Assembly (NCBI GenBank): GCA_002305725.1
Contig: DBQM01000045.1
Coordinates: forward strand, 9,566-73,565
Reading direction: 5' to 3'
Source: Ruminococcus sp. UBA1394
Lineage (GTDB): Bacteria; Bacillota; Clostridia; Oscillospirales; Ruminococcaceae
Length of the DNA: 64,000 nt
Positions within the stretch are counted from its first letter, which is position 1. The number at the start of each line of letters is the position of its first letter. Under the pieces are notes generated by a model that saw nothing but the letters and a program-made list of their open reading frames with translations, was not told where the DNA came from and searched no databases. The translations under genes were made by a program, and so were the position numbers. Positions 50,960 through 57,768 of this stretch are shown piece by piece.

Positions 50960-52090
50960 ATGACTGAAATAATGGACAAAAGAAATACGGCAAAAGTAAA
51001 GGAATATGAAAGCTTTGTTGAAAATCACCCCAACGGAAATTTCATGCAGTCTGTCAGCTGGACAGGCGTTAAAAACAGCTGGGACTATGAAATTATAATT
51101 GTCAGGAACAATAAAAATGATATAACAGGTACAGCACTTGTTCTTATAAAGGAAATACCTGTTTTAAAAAAGGCTTTTCTTTATTCTCCCCACGGACCTG
51201 TATGTGATTATAAGGACAGGGGAGTGCTTGAAGAAATAATGGAGGGCATTGAAATACTCCGGAGAAAATACAAAGCATATGAAGCAGTCATTGACCCGTG
51301 TATAACTGAAAATGACAGAGATGAAATAGAAATTTTCAAAAGTCTGGGTTTTTCTTTTAAGGTGGACGCTCCGGAACTTTCAACTATACAGGCAAGAAAT
51401 AATTATGTGCTTAAAATAAACGGCAGAACTAAGCAGGAACTTTTTGATTCATTTCATAAAAAGTGGCGTTACAATATAAGACTTGCAGAAAGAAAAGGAG
51501 TTGAGTGCCGGATATGCGGCAGGGAGGCACTTGATGATTTTTATATGCTTATGGAGGAAACCGGAAAGCGTGACGGGTTCTGCATAAGGAGCCGTGAATA
51601 CTTCGGCAGAATGCTTGATAACCTCGGGGAACACTGCCAGCTTTATATGTGTTATTATGAGGGACACCCTGTTTCTGGTGCGGTTTGCGTACAGTATGCC
51701 GGAAAGACCTGCTATGTCTACGGGGCGTCAACCGCCCTTTACAGAAACGTTATGCCCAATTATCTTATGCAGTGGAATATGATATGCTGGGCGGTGGAAA
51801 GCGGCTGCTGGCTTTACGATTTCCAGGGTATACCTTTTTATAAGGACGAAACTCACCCTAATTACGGCGTTTACCGCTTTAAAAAAGGCTTTAACGGAGA
51901 GGTTATGACCTATGCCGGAGAATTTTCAAAGTGTTATAACAGGGCGGCGAAGATTGCAGTTAAGACAGCCGGATTTTTATACAGGAGGATTTTCAGAAAG
52001 AATCCGTCCGAGCTGCTTGCAAGGCTTTCTAAAATGCCGAAAACGCTGCTTTTAACAGGTATGATTTTATACAGTATTACAAAATTATAA
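50960..52090 (+). CDS. FemABX-type peptidoglycan bridge aminoacyltransferase
   Basis: A protein of about 376 aa of the FemX/FemA/MurM family, which uses aminoacyl-tRNA to add bridge amino acids to lipid II. It shows HPNGNFMQSVSWTGVKNSW at the N-terminus, the central FHKKWRYNIRLAERKGVE region, and the C-terminal GAVCVQYAGKTCYVYGAST and LYDFQGIPFYKDETHPNYGVYRFKKGFNGE. The C-terminal extension is basic and hydrophobic. Starts at 50951, 50957 and 50960 are possible; AAAGGA fits 50960 best (8 nt). The amino acid it adds cannot be read from sequence. Confidence 0.88.
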   Translation: MTEIMDKRNTAKVKEYESFVENHPNGNFMQSVSWTGVKNSWDYEIIIVRNNKNDITGTALVLIKEIPVLKKAFLYSPHGPVCDYKDRGVLEEIMEGIEILRRKYKAYEAVIDPCITENDRDEIEIFKSLGFSFKVDAPELSTIQARNNYVLKINGRTKQELFDSFHKKWRYNIRLAERKGVECRICGREALDDFYMLMEETGKRDGFCIRSREYFGRMLDNLGEHCQLYMCYYEGHPVSGAVCVQYAGKTCYVYGASTALYRNVMPNYLMQWNMICWAVESGCWLYDFQGIPFYKDETHPNYGVYRFKKGFNGEVMTYAGEFSKCYNRAAKIAVKTAGFLYRRIFRKNPSELLARLSKMPKTLLLTGMILYSITKL

Positions 52091-52176
52091 TGATTTTTTC
52101 GTTTCATTCTTTACATTACTCCTTTAACATGGTATCATAATCAAGGTATTTTATGTTACGAAAGGAAAGAAATCAT

Positions 52177-53013
52177 ATGAAAAAATCATTACTTAAAAAA
52201 GTCTTCGGACTTTCTGTTGCAGCTTTTATGATGCTGACTTCAGTTGGCTGCGGCTCCGGTTCTGACGATAAGGAATCTTCATATTCAGCTGAGTCTGACG
52301 ATTCTCTCCAGAAGGTTCTCGACAGCGGAAAGTTTATCTTAGGACTTGACGCAACTTTCAAGCCCATGGGATACACAGATGAAAACGATGAAATAGTAGG
52401 CTTTGATATTGACGTTGCAGAGGAAGTGTGCAGCAGAATGGGCGTTGAACTGGTAAAACAGCCTATCAACTGGGACACAAAGGAACAGGACTTAAATGTA
52501 GGAAAAATTGACTGTATCTGGAACGGAATGTCCGTTAATCCGGGACGTGCAGAGGAAATGAACCTTTCAGAGCCTTACATGAAAAATTCCATGGTTTTTG
52601 TTGTTGGCGCATCAAGCGAGGCTAAGGGTATGGAGGACTTAAAGGGCAAGACAATTGCAGTCCAGAACGGTTCAACAGCACAGGAGATACTTGAATCCTG
52701 CGATATTGCCGGAGATATAACAGTTCAGGCTATGGCAACAAACGTTGAGGCACTCCAGCAGCTTGACCTTGCAATCGTTGACGCAGTTTTCCTTGATTCT
52801 GTTGTTGCAAACTATGAGATTCAGACAAGCGGCAAGGACTATGTGGTTCTCCCGGACGGTCTTGAAGAGGAAGAATACGCAATCGGTTTCAGAAAGAACG
52901 ACCAGAAGCTCCGTGACGAAGTTCAGAAGATTCTCAGCGAAATGAAAGCGGACGGCAAGCTTGGTGAAATTTCCACAAAGTGGTTCGGCAGCGATATTAC
53001 AACTGTAAAATAA
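52177..53013 (+). CDS. Amino acid ABC transporter substrate-binding lipoprotein
   Basis: A 278-aa lipoprotein: signal LFGLSVAAFMMLTSVGCGS type with lipobox Cys near residue 24, an acidic linker, then a type II periplasmic-binding (SBP_bac_3) domain: LDSGKFILGLDATFKPMGYTDENDEIVGFDIDVAEEV, DCIWNGMSVNPGRAEEMNLSEPYM, GKTIAVQNGSTAQEIL. It binds polar amino acids such as Gln or Cys for the permease and ATPase encoded at 53779 and 54499. The ATG at 52177 follows AAAGGAAAG by 7 nt. Confidence 0.93.
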   Translation: MKKSLLKKVFGLSVAAFMMLTSVGCGSGSDDKESSYSAESDDSLQKVLDSGKFILGLDATFKPMGYTDENDEIVGFDIDVAEEVCSRMGVELVKQPINWDTKEQDLNVGKIDCIWNGMSVNPGRAEEMNLSEPYMKNSMVFVVGASSEAKGMEDLKGKTIAVQNGSTAQEILESCDIAGDITVQAMATNVEALQQLDLAIVDAVFLDSVVANYEIQTSGKDYVVLPDGLEEEEYAIGFRKNDQKLRDEVQKILSEMKADGKLGEISTKWFGSDITTVK

Positions 53014-53017
53014 GATT

Positions 53018-53047
53018 AAGCGGTCAGGTTTTCCTTGACCGCTTTTT
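53018..53047 (+). terminator. intrinsic terminator after the substrate-binding protein gene
   Basis: AAGCGGTCAAGG-type arms (AAGCGGTCA and TGACCGCTT) with a short loop, followed by TTTTG. It separates the binding protein from the rest of the transporter. Confidence 0.85.
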
Positions 53048-53115
53048 GTTGACTTTTTCTGAGGTTTTAGTTATAATTAACAGAAGGAAAAATCGGAATT
53101 GTGGTGGTAGATAAT

Positions 53116-53550
53116 ATGGAATGGTTTAATGTTTTTGGGCTGATTTTTATTGTAGTCATTATGATACCCAATATTGTATTTGCGATTAAGTGCAAAGATG
53201 GATTTCATAATAAGTGGAACAATAAATATGTTGAGGGCATAGAACAAGTAGGGAGATTAGGTTGTTTCGGATTCATGATAATCAATATTCCAGGAACTTG
53301 GTTCGGGTGGTGGTCTGACGAAGCATTTGCACTGTATCTGATTGTAGATGCCATATTGGTAATGCTTTATTGTGCAATTTGGATTATATGTTTTAAGAGA
53401 AACAGCGTTTTCAGAGCATTAGCACTTTCTATTATTCCTTCAATTTTGTTTTTATTTAGTGGAATTATGAGTAGGTCAGTGCTATTGATTATAGCATCAA
53501 TATTATTTGCACCAAGTCATATTGTGATTTCATATAGAAATGCAAAATGA
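53116..53550 (+). CDS. Hypothetical four-helix membrane protein
   Basis: I do not recognise this 144-aa protein. It has four hydrophobic segments: VFGLIFIVVIMIPNIVFAIK, CFGFMIINIPGTWFGW, ALYLIVDAILVMLYCAIWIICF and the region ALSIIPSILFLFSGI followed by VLLIIASILFA. A conserved-looking CKDGFHNKWNNKYVEGIEQVGR loop lies after helix 1. The ATG at 53116 follows GGTGG by 8 nt. Codon and base use is more AT-rich than its neighbours, and it lies between two halves of an amino-acid transporter next to a family B repeat, which suggests insertion. Confidence 0.65.
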   Translation: MEWFNVFGLIFIVVIMIPNIVFAIKCKDGFHNKWNNKYVEGIEQVGRLGCFGFMIINIPGTWFGWWSDEAFALYLIVDAILVMLYCAIWIICFKRNSVFRALALSIIPSILFLFSGIMSRSVLLIIASILFAPSHIVISYRNAK

Positions 53551-53569
53551 TATTTGCAAATTCCAGTTT

Positions 53570-53655
53570 GTAGGGGACGGCGCCCACGACGTCCCGGTCG
53601 GTGACCAGTTCAGTGACATTGAAAATACGGGACGTCGAGGGCGCCGTCACCCTAC
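53570..53655. repeat. Palindromic GTAGGGGACGGCGCC repeat, family B copy 2
   Basis: GTAGGGGACGGCGCCCACGA with a CGTCCCG end is followed, after about 33 nt, by CGGGACGTCGAGGGCGCCGT with a CACCCTAC end, its inverted copy. It lies immediately after the hypothetical membrane protein gene. Confidence 0.9.
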
Positions 53656-53695
53656 ATATAATAGGCAATATTCCAAATAAATCGAATTTTTTCAG

Positions 53696-53733
53696 AAAAA
53701 CCGCAAATGGCACTTGCTATTTGCGGTTTTTTT
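53696..53733 (+). terminator. terminator upstream of the permease gene
   Basis: Arms CCGCAAAT and ATTTGCGG with a 10-nt loop, preceded by AAAAA and followed by seven T. Confidence 0.85.
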
Positions 53734-53742
53734 AGTTATAAT
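53714..53742 (+). promoter_or_regulatory. promoter of the permease-ATPase pair
   Basis: TTGCTA (53714-53719) and TATAAT (53737-53742) are 17 nt apart; the -35 lies inside the loop and arm of the terminator, so transcription restarts here. Confidence 0.55.
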
Positions 53743-53778
53743 GTATTAGTATGCTAAATTTACAGAGAGGTGATCAAA

Positions 53779-54483
53779 TTGTCCGGAAAGGAAATACTTG
53801 ACGTTACATTGATACTCCTTGAGTATCTTGTACCGACATTAAAGCTTTTTTTCTTTACGCTGCTTTTCTCCATACCGCTGGGAATGGTAGTGGCGCTGCT
53901 TAAAATGTGTAAATTCAAGCCGGTTTCGTGGCTTACAAATATTTACATACTCATCATGAGAGGTACTCCTCTTATGCTCCAGATAATAGCAATTTACTAT
54001 GCTATACCGTATCTGAAAATCAGCGAAAATCTTCCGGTGTTTCTGAAAAATATCCTTGACGGGATTGATATTCAGGGCGACGCATTTATGTTCAGAGCCG
54101 TGCTGACCGCTTTTGTGCTCAACTATGCGGCTTATTTTGCTGAAATTTTCAGAGGCGGAATAGAGTCCATTCCAAAGGGACAGTATGAGGCGTCAGAGGC
54201 GCTGGGATTTACTAAAATCCAGACATTCTTCCATATCATTCTGCCGCAGGTAATCAAGAGGATTGTTCCGGCAAGCTCAAACGAAGTGGTAATACTTGTA
54301 AAGGACACGTCTTTGGCAAACATTGTAGCCTATGCGGAAATAACTCTGAAAGCAAAGCAGCAGATGCAGATTTACAGCTCGCTGACACCGCTTTTTATTG
54401 CCGGTGCGTTCTATTTTGTGATATCAATGGTAATGACTGTTGTTTTCACATTCATCGAAAAAAAACTGAACTATTACAGATAA
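53779..54483 (+). CDS. Amino acid ABC transporter permease
   Basis: A 234-aa permease with about five membrane helices (LFFFTLLFSIPLGMVVALL, IYILIMRGTPLMLQIIAIYYAIP, LTAFVLNYAAYFAEIFRGGI, FIAGAFYFVISMVMTVVF). The ATPase-coupling EAA loop reads EASEALGFTKIQTFFHIILPQVIKRI, followed by NEVVILVKDTSLANIV. The TTG at 53779 is chosen because AGAGAGGTGAT lies 5 nt upstream; a GTG at 53770 is part of that site. It belongs with the binding protein at 52177 and the ATPase downstream. Confidence 0.92.
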   Translation: MSGKEILDVTLILLEYLVPTLKLFFFTLLFSIPLGMVVALLKMCKFKPVSWLTNIYILIMRGTPLMLQIIAIYYAIPYLKISENLPVFLKNILDGIDIQGDAFMFRAVLTAFVLNYAAYFAEIFRGGIESIPKGQYEASEALGFTKIQTFFHIILPQVIKRIVPASSNEVVILVKDTSLANIVAYAEITLKAKQQMQIYSSLTPLFIAGAFYFVISMVMTVVFTFIEKKLNYYR

Positions 54484-54498
54484 AAGGAGGAAATGTCT

Positions 54499-55260
54499 AT
54501 GTCTATGCTTGAAGTCAGAAACCTTTCAAAAAGCTTTGGCAGCAACAAGGTTTTAAAGGATATTTCCTTTGAGGTGGAAAAAGGACAGGTCGTTGCTGTA
54601 ATTGGTCCTTCCGGCAGCGGAAAGTCAACAATGCTCAGATGTATAAATCAGCTTGAAAAGGCGGACGGCGGTACTGTAAACGTCTGCGGAATGTCTATGT
54701 TTACTGCCGGAGAAAACGGCGGTGCTGTTTACGCTCCGGCGAAAACTCTCCGTGAGATAAGGCTTAAAGTGGGACTGGTTTTCCAGAACTTCAATCTTTT
54801 TCCGCATTTCAACGTACTCAGAAATATTACCGAAGCGCCGGTGCGTGTTCTTAAAATGAACAGAAAGGACGCAGAGGAAAAGGGCATGGAACTGCTGAAA
54901 AAAATGGGACTTTCCGACAAGGCAAAGTCTTATCCATTTGAGCTTTCCGGCGGACAGCAGCAGAGAGTTTCAATTGCAAGAGCGCTTGCACTCAGTCCGG
55001 AGATACTGTTTTTCGATGAGCCGACTTCTGCCCTCGACCCGGAGCTTACAGGGGAGATACTAAAGGTTATCAAGGAACTTGCCGAAGAAAAAATGACTAT
55101 GGTAATCGTCACTCACGAAATGGCGTTTGCAAGAGATGTTGCAAATCATGTCATTTTCATGGACGGCGGTGTTATAATTGAAGAGGGAACGCCGGACGAG
55201 GTGTTCGGAAACACAAGCAACGAGAGGACAAAGCAGTTTTTGCAGAGATTTCTTGAATAA
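54499..55260 (+). CDS. Polar amino acid ABC transporter ATP-binding protein
   Basis: A 253-aa ATPase with Walker A GPSGSGKST, Q-loop GLVFQNFNLFPHFNV, signature LSGGQQQR, Walker B EILFFDEPTSALDPE and H-loop VTHEMAFAR, all as in GlnQ-type proteins. An insertion with AGENGGAVYAPAKTLREIR after the Walker A region is somewhat unusual in length. The ATG at 54499 is 8 nt from AAGGAGG; an ATG at 54493 is too close. Confidence 0.93.
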   Translation: MSMLEVRNLSKSFGSNKVLKDISFEVEKGQVVAVIGPSGSGKSTMLRCINQLEKADGGTVNVCGMSMFTAGENGGAVYAPAKTLREIRLKVGLVFQNFNLFPHFNVLRNITEAPVRVLKMNRKDAEEKGMELLKKMGLSDKAKSYPFELSGGQQQRVSIARALALSPEILFFDEPTSALDPELTGEILKVIKELAEEKMTMVIVTHEMAFARDVANHVIFMDGGVIIEEGTPDEVFGNTSNERTKQFLQRFLE

Positions 55261-55304
55261 TCCTGAACTCTGATGCATAAATTTTCGACATAGGGGGTAA
55301 TGAC

Positions 55305-56468
55305 ATGACAAATCTTCTGGTACATAAATTTGTTAAAAACTATGATGATATAAACAATCCTGCTGTAAGAAGAAATTACGGAACATTAAGCAGCTTAGTC
55401 GGAATTTTCTGCAATATAATGCTGTTTTTGCTTAAATATGTTATGGGTACGCTGTCCGGCTCGATTTCCATTATTTCCGACGCATTCAACAATCTTTCCG
55501 ACAGCGCCGGCTGTATAGTGACACTACTGGGCTATAAGATGGCGTCGAAGCCTGCGGATAAGGACCATCCGTTCGGTCACGGAAGAATGGAGTATCTGAC
55601 CGCACTCTTTATTGCCGCACTCATTCTTATAGTAGCGTTTGAACTGCTGAAAAACTCCATTGAGAAGATAATCCATCCGGAAAAGCTTGTGTTCAGCGCA
55701 GTTGTGCTGGTATCACTTATCGTGTCAATACTCGTCAAGCTTTGGATGTCAGTTTTTAACGGCAAGCTTGGCAGGAAAATTGATTCCGCAGTAATGCTTG
55801 CAACCTCAAAGGACAGCAGGACTGACGTTATAGCAACTTCTGCGACCTGTATCGCAATTGTTTCAGCGCTGTTCACCGATCTGCCTTTGGACGGAATTAT
55901 GGGTATTGTGGTTTCCGCTTTCATTTTCAAATCAGGTATTGACATTGTAAAAGATACTGTTGACAATCTTCTCGGCAGACCGGCAGACCCTGAGATTATT
56001 GCGGCAATAAAGGACATCGTTGACGAAAATGAAAAGATAATCGGAATACATGACCTTGTTATCCACAATTACGGTCCGGGAAACATGATAGGCAGCTGCC
56101 ATGCGGAAGTGAAAAGCTCAGAGGATTTTGTGGAAGTTCACGATATGATAGATATGGTTGAGCGTGAGATACATGACAAGCTCAATATTATGATGACCAT
56201 TCACATGGACCCTATCGAAATGGACAACGAACACGTCAACGGGCTCCGTGAAATGATGAGAACTATTGTAAAAGGCATTGATCAGTCGCTGCATATCCAT
56301 GATTTCAGAGTGGTTTCTGGGGACACCCACACAAATCTGATTTTCGACATTGTTGTGCCGTATGAATGCAGCTGTACCGAAAACGATATCAGACATATCA
56401 TAGATGAAAAGCTTGGTGAAATGGAAACGGCTTACTATGCCGTTATAACATTTGACAGGGAATACTGA
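55305..56468 (+). CDS. Cation diffusion facilitator (CDF) metal exporter
   Basis: A 387-aa divalent metal/proton antiporter. Six membrane helices cover about residues 28-215. The metal-site motifs are SIISDAFNNLSDSAG in helix 2 and ATSKDSRTDVIATSA in helix 5; DKDHPFGHGRMEYLTAL follows helix 2. The C-terminal cytoplasmic domain (about 215-387) is longer than usual, with VIHNYGPGNMIGSCHAEVKSSE and two further His-containing segments. It exports Zn, Fe, Mn or Co; the metal is not evident. Confidence 0.92.
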   Translation: MTNLLVHKFVKNYDDINNPAVRRNYGTLSSLVGIFCNIMLFLLKYVMGTLSGSISIISDAFNNLSDSAGCIVTLLGYKMASKPADKDHPFGHGRMEYLTALFIAALILIVAFELLKNSIEKIIHPEKLVFSAVVLVSLIVSILVKLWMSVFNGKLGRKIDSAVMLATSKDSRTDVIATSATCIAIVSALFTDLPLDGIMGIVVSAFIFKSGIDIVKDTVDNLLGRPADPEIIAAIKDIVDENEKIIGIHDLVIHNYGPGNMIGSCHAEVKSSEDFVEVHDMIDMVEREIHDKLNIMMTIHMDPIEMDNEHVNGLREMMRTIVKGIDQSLHIHDFRVVSGDTHTNLIFDIVVPYECSCTENDIRHIIDEKLGEMETAYYAVITFDREY

Positions 56469-56484
56469 TAAAGGAAGTGAAAAT

Positions 56485-56655
56485 ATGGGACCTTACAGAT
56501 ATAAAGTGATTTCGATTGAGGGAGAGTATGCCACAATCCAGCGTACTGACGATGACAAAGGGGATACCTTATTTATTGCGCTGGCACTTCTTCCGCCGGG
56601 TACTGACCTTGGTACAGAGCTGTTATGGGAAAATTTCGAGTACTCTATCTTGTAA
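56485..56655 (+). CDS. Small conserved protein of unknown function
   Basis: A 56-aa protein (GPYRYKVISIEGEYATIQRT, then LALLPPGTDLGTELLWENFEY), acidic and beta-rich. Similar short proteins are common in Clostridia, some with unreliable names. The ATG at 56485 follows AAGGAAG by 7 nt. It begins 16 nt after the CDF gene and is probably co-transcribed with it. Confidence 0.7.
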   Translation: MGPYRYKVISIEGEYATIQRTDDDKGDTLFIALALLPPGTDLGTELLWENFEYSIL

Positions 56656-56748
56656 ATATTTCCTTAAAAACTGAATTTAACCTAAATATTCTGGTTTTTG
56701 TTCCTGTTTTTTCGTGCAATGTGCCAATGCTAAAAATATCAAAATCTC

Positions 56749-56777
56749 TTGACAAATATAAGCCAAAATGTTATTAT
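56749..56777 (+). promoter_or_regulatory. sigma-A type promoter of the small dockerin protein gene
   Basis: TTGACA (56749-56754) and TATTAT (56772-56777) are 17 nt apart. Confidence 0.75.
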
Positions 56778-56809
56778 AATAATATAATTATAAAATTGGA
56801 GGAATAAAC

Positions 56810-57673
56810 ATGAAGAATTCACTTAAAAAAATCATGGCCGGCGTAAGCGCTGCTGCTATGCTCGCTGCTATGCCAGCTACTGGTGTATTTGCTGCTGAAG
56901 AATCAGCATTCTCAGTAAGAGAAGTTGAAGCAGGCGTTGTAATCACTAACTATACAGATAAGACAGCTGAAAAGATTGTTATCCCATCAGAAATCGATGG
57001 TAAGACAGTTGTAGGTGTTGACAACTTTGCATTCGGTCTCGTAAGCCAGGACGTTACAATCGTAGTTCCTGCAACTCTTACACTTGACAACCTTGACGTA
57101 GCTTCATTCATGACAGCTGCTGTTGTAAACAAGGGTATTGTTGAGGCTTCAGGCGCAACAACTGTTAACGGCGTTGTTAAGTACTGGATCAACGATGTTG
57201 TAGGCATGAACTACACAGACGCTCAGATCGCTGAAGCAGTTTCAAAGGCAGTTGCACACGTTGGTGATGTTGCAGTCGGCGCAACACTTGAAGAAACAGC
57301 TCTTATGGTTGTTAAGGAAATCCAGGCTGGAAACTGCGGTTTCTCAGATGCTAACCTTGAAAGACTTGACCTCGTTCTCAAGACAGTTCCATACGGTTCT
57401 GTAACTCTTGAAGGTCCTGACGGCACAGATGCTCAGACATACGCTGCTGGCAAGATCAACCTCAAGTATGTTGTAACAAGCGCAAGCGAATACGAGTTAG
57501 GTGACGTTACACGTGATGGTAAGGTAAACCTTTACGATGCAATTGCAATTTCCAAGTACATGATGAAAGACCTTGAACTTGACGACGAACAGCTTGAAAT
57601 TGGCGATCTCAATGGAGATGGTAAGGTAAACCTTTACGATGCAATTGAAGTTGCAAAGATAATGATGGGTTAA
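56810..57673 (+). CDS. Small secreted dockerin protein with unknown central domain
   Basis: A 287-aa secreted protein: signal peptide residues 1-29 (MAGVSAAAMLAAMPATGVFA), a short BspA-like repeat (IVIPSEIDGKTVVGVDNFAF), an unknown helical region of about 110 residues (VNGVVKYWINDVVGMNYTDA onward), and a C-terminal dockerin. The dockerin halves are GDVTRDGKVNLYDAIAISKY and GDLNGDGKVNLYDAIEVAKI. No catalytic domain is recognised. Codon use suggests strong expression. The two dockerin halves share a 31-nt identical DNA stretch. Confidence 0.88.
   Translation: MKNSLKKIMAGVSAAAMLAAMPATGVFAAEESAFSVREVEAGVVITNYTDKTAEKIVIPSEIDGKTVVGVDNFAFGLVSQDVTIVVPATLTLDNLDVASFMTAAVVNKGIVEASGATTVNGVVKYWINDVVGMNYTDAQIAEAVSKAVAHVGDVAVGATLEETALMVVKEIQAGNCGFSDANLERLDLVLKTVPYGSVTLEGPDGTDAQTYAAGKINLKYVVTSASEYELGDVTRDGKVNLYDAIAISKYMMKDLELDDEQLEIGDLNGDGKVNLYDAIEVAKIMMG
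57515..57647 (+). repeat. 31-nt direct repeat within the dockerin coding region
   Basis: The sequence beginning GATGGTAAGGTAAACC occurs identically at 57515-57545 and 57617-57647, encoding DGKVNLYDAI in each dockerin half. Confidence 0.95.
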
Positions 57674-57688
57674 TAATAGCCAGTAATT

Positions 57689-57720
57689 TATCCCCGATTT
57701 TTTAAATCGGGGATTTTTTA
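57689..57720 (+). terminator. intrinsic terminator after the small dockerin gene
   Basis: Arms ATCCCCGATTT and AAATCGGGGAT with a 3-nt loop, followed by TTTTTTA. Confidence 0.92.
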
Positions 57721-57732
57721 TATTCAGATTTT

Positions 57733-57766
57733 AAAAGGGACGCATATTTTAATGCGTCCCTTTTGT
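57733..57766. terminator. terminator of the pcrA gene (possibly bidirectional)
   Basis: Arms AAAAGGGACGCAT and ATGCGTCCCTTTT with a 6-nt loop, next to the stop codon of the minus-strand helicase. Confidence 0.88.
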
Positions 57767-57768
57767 TA

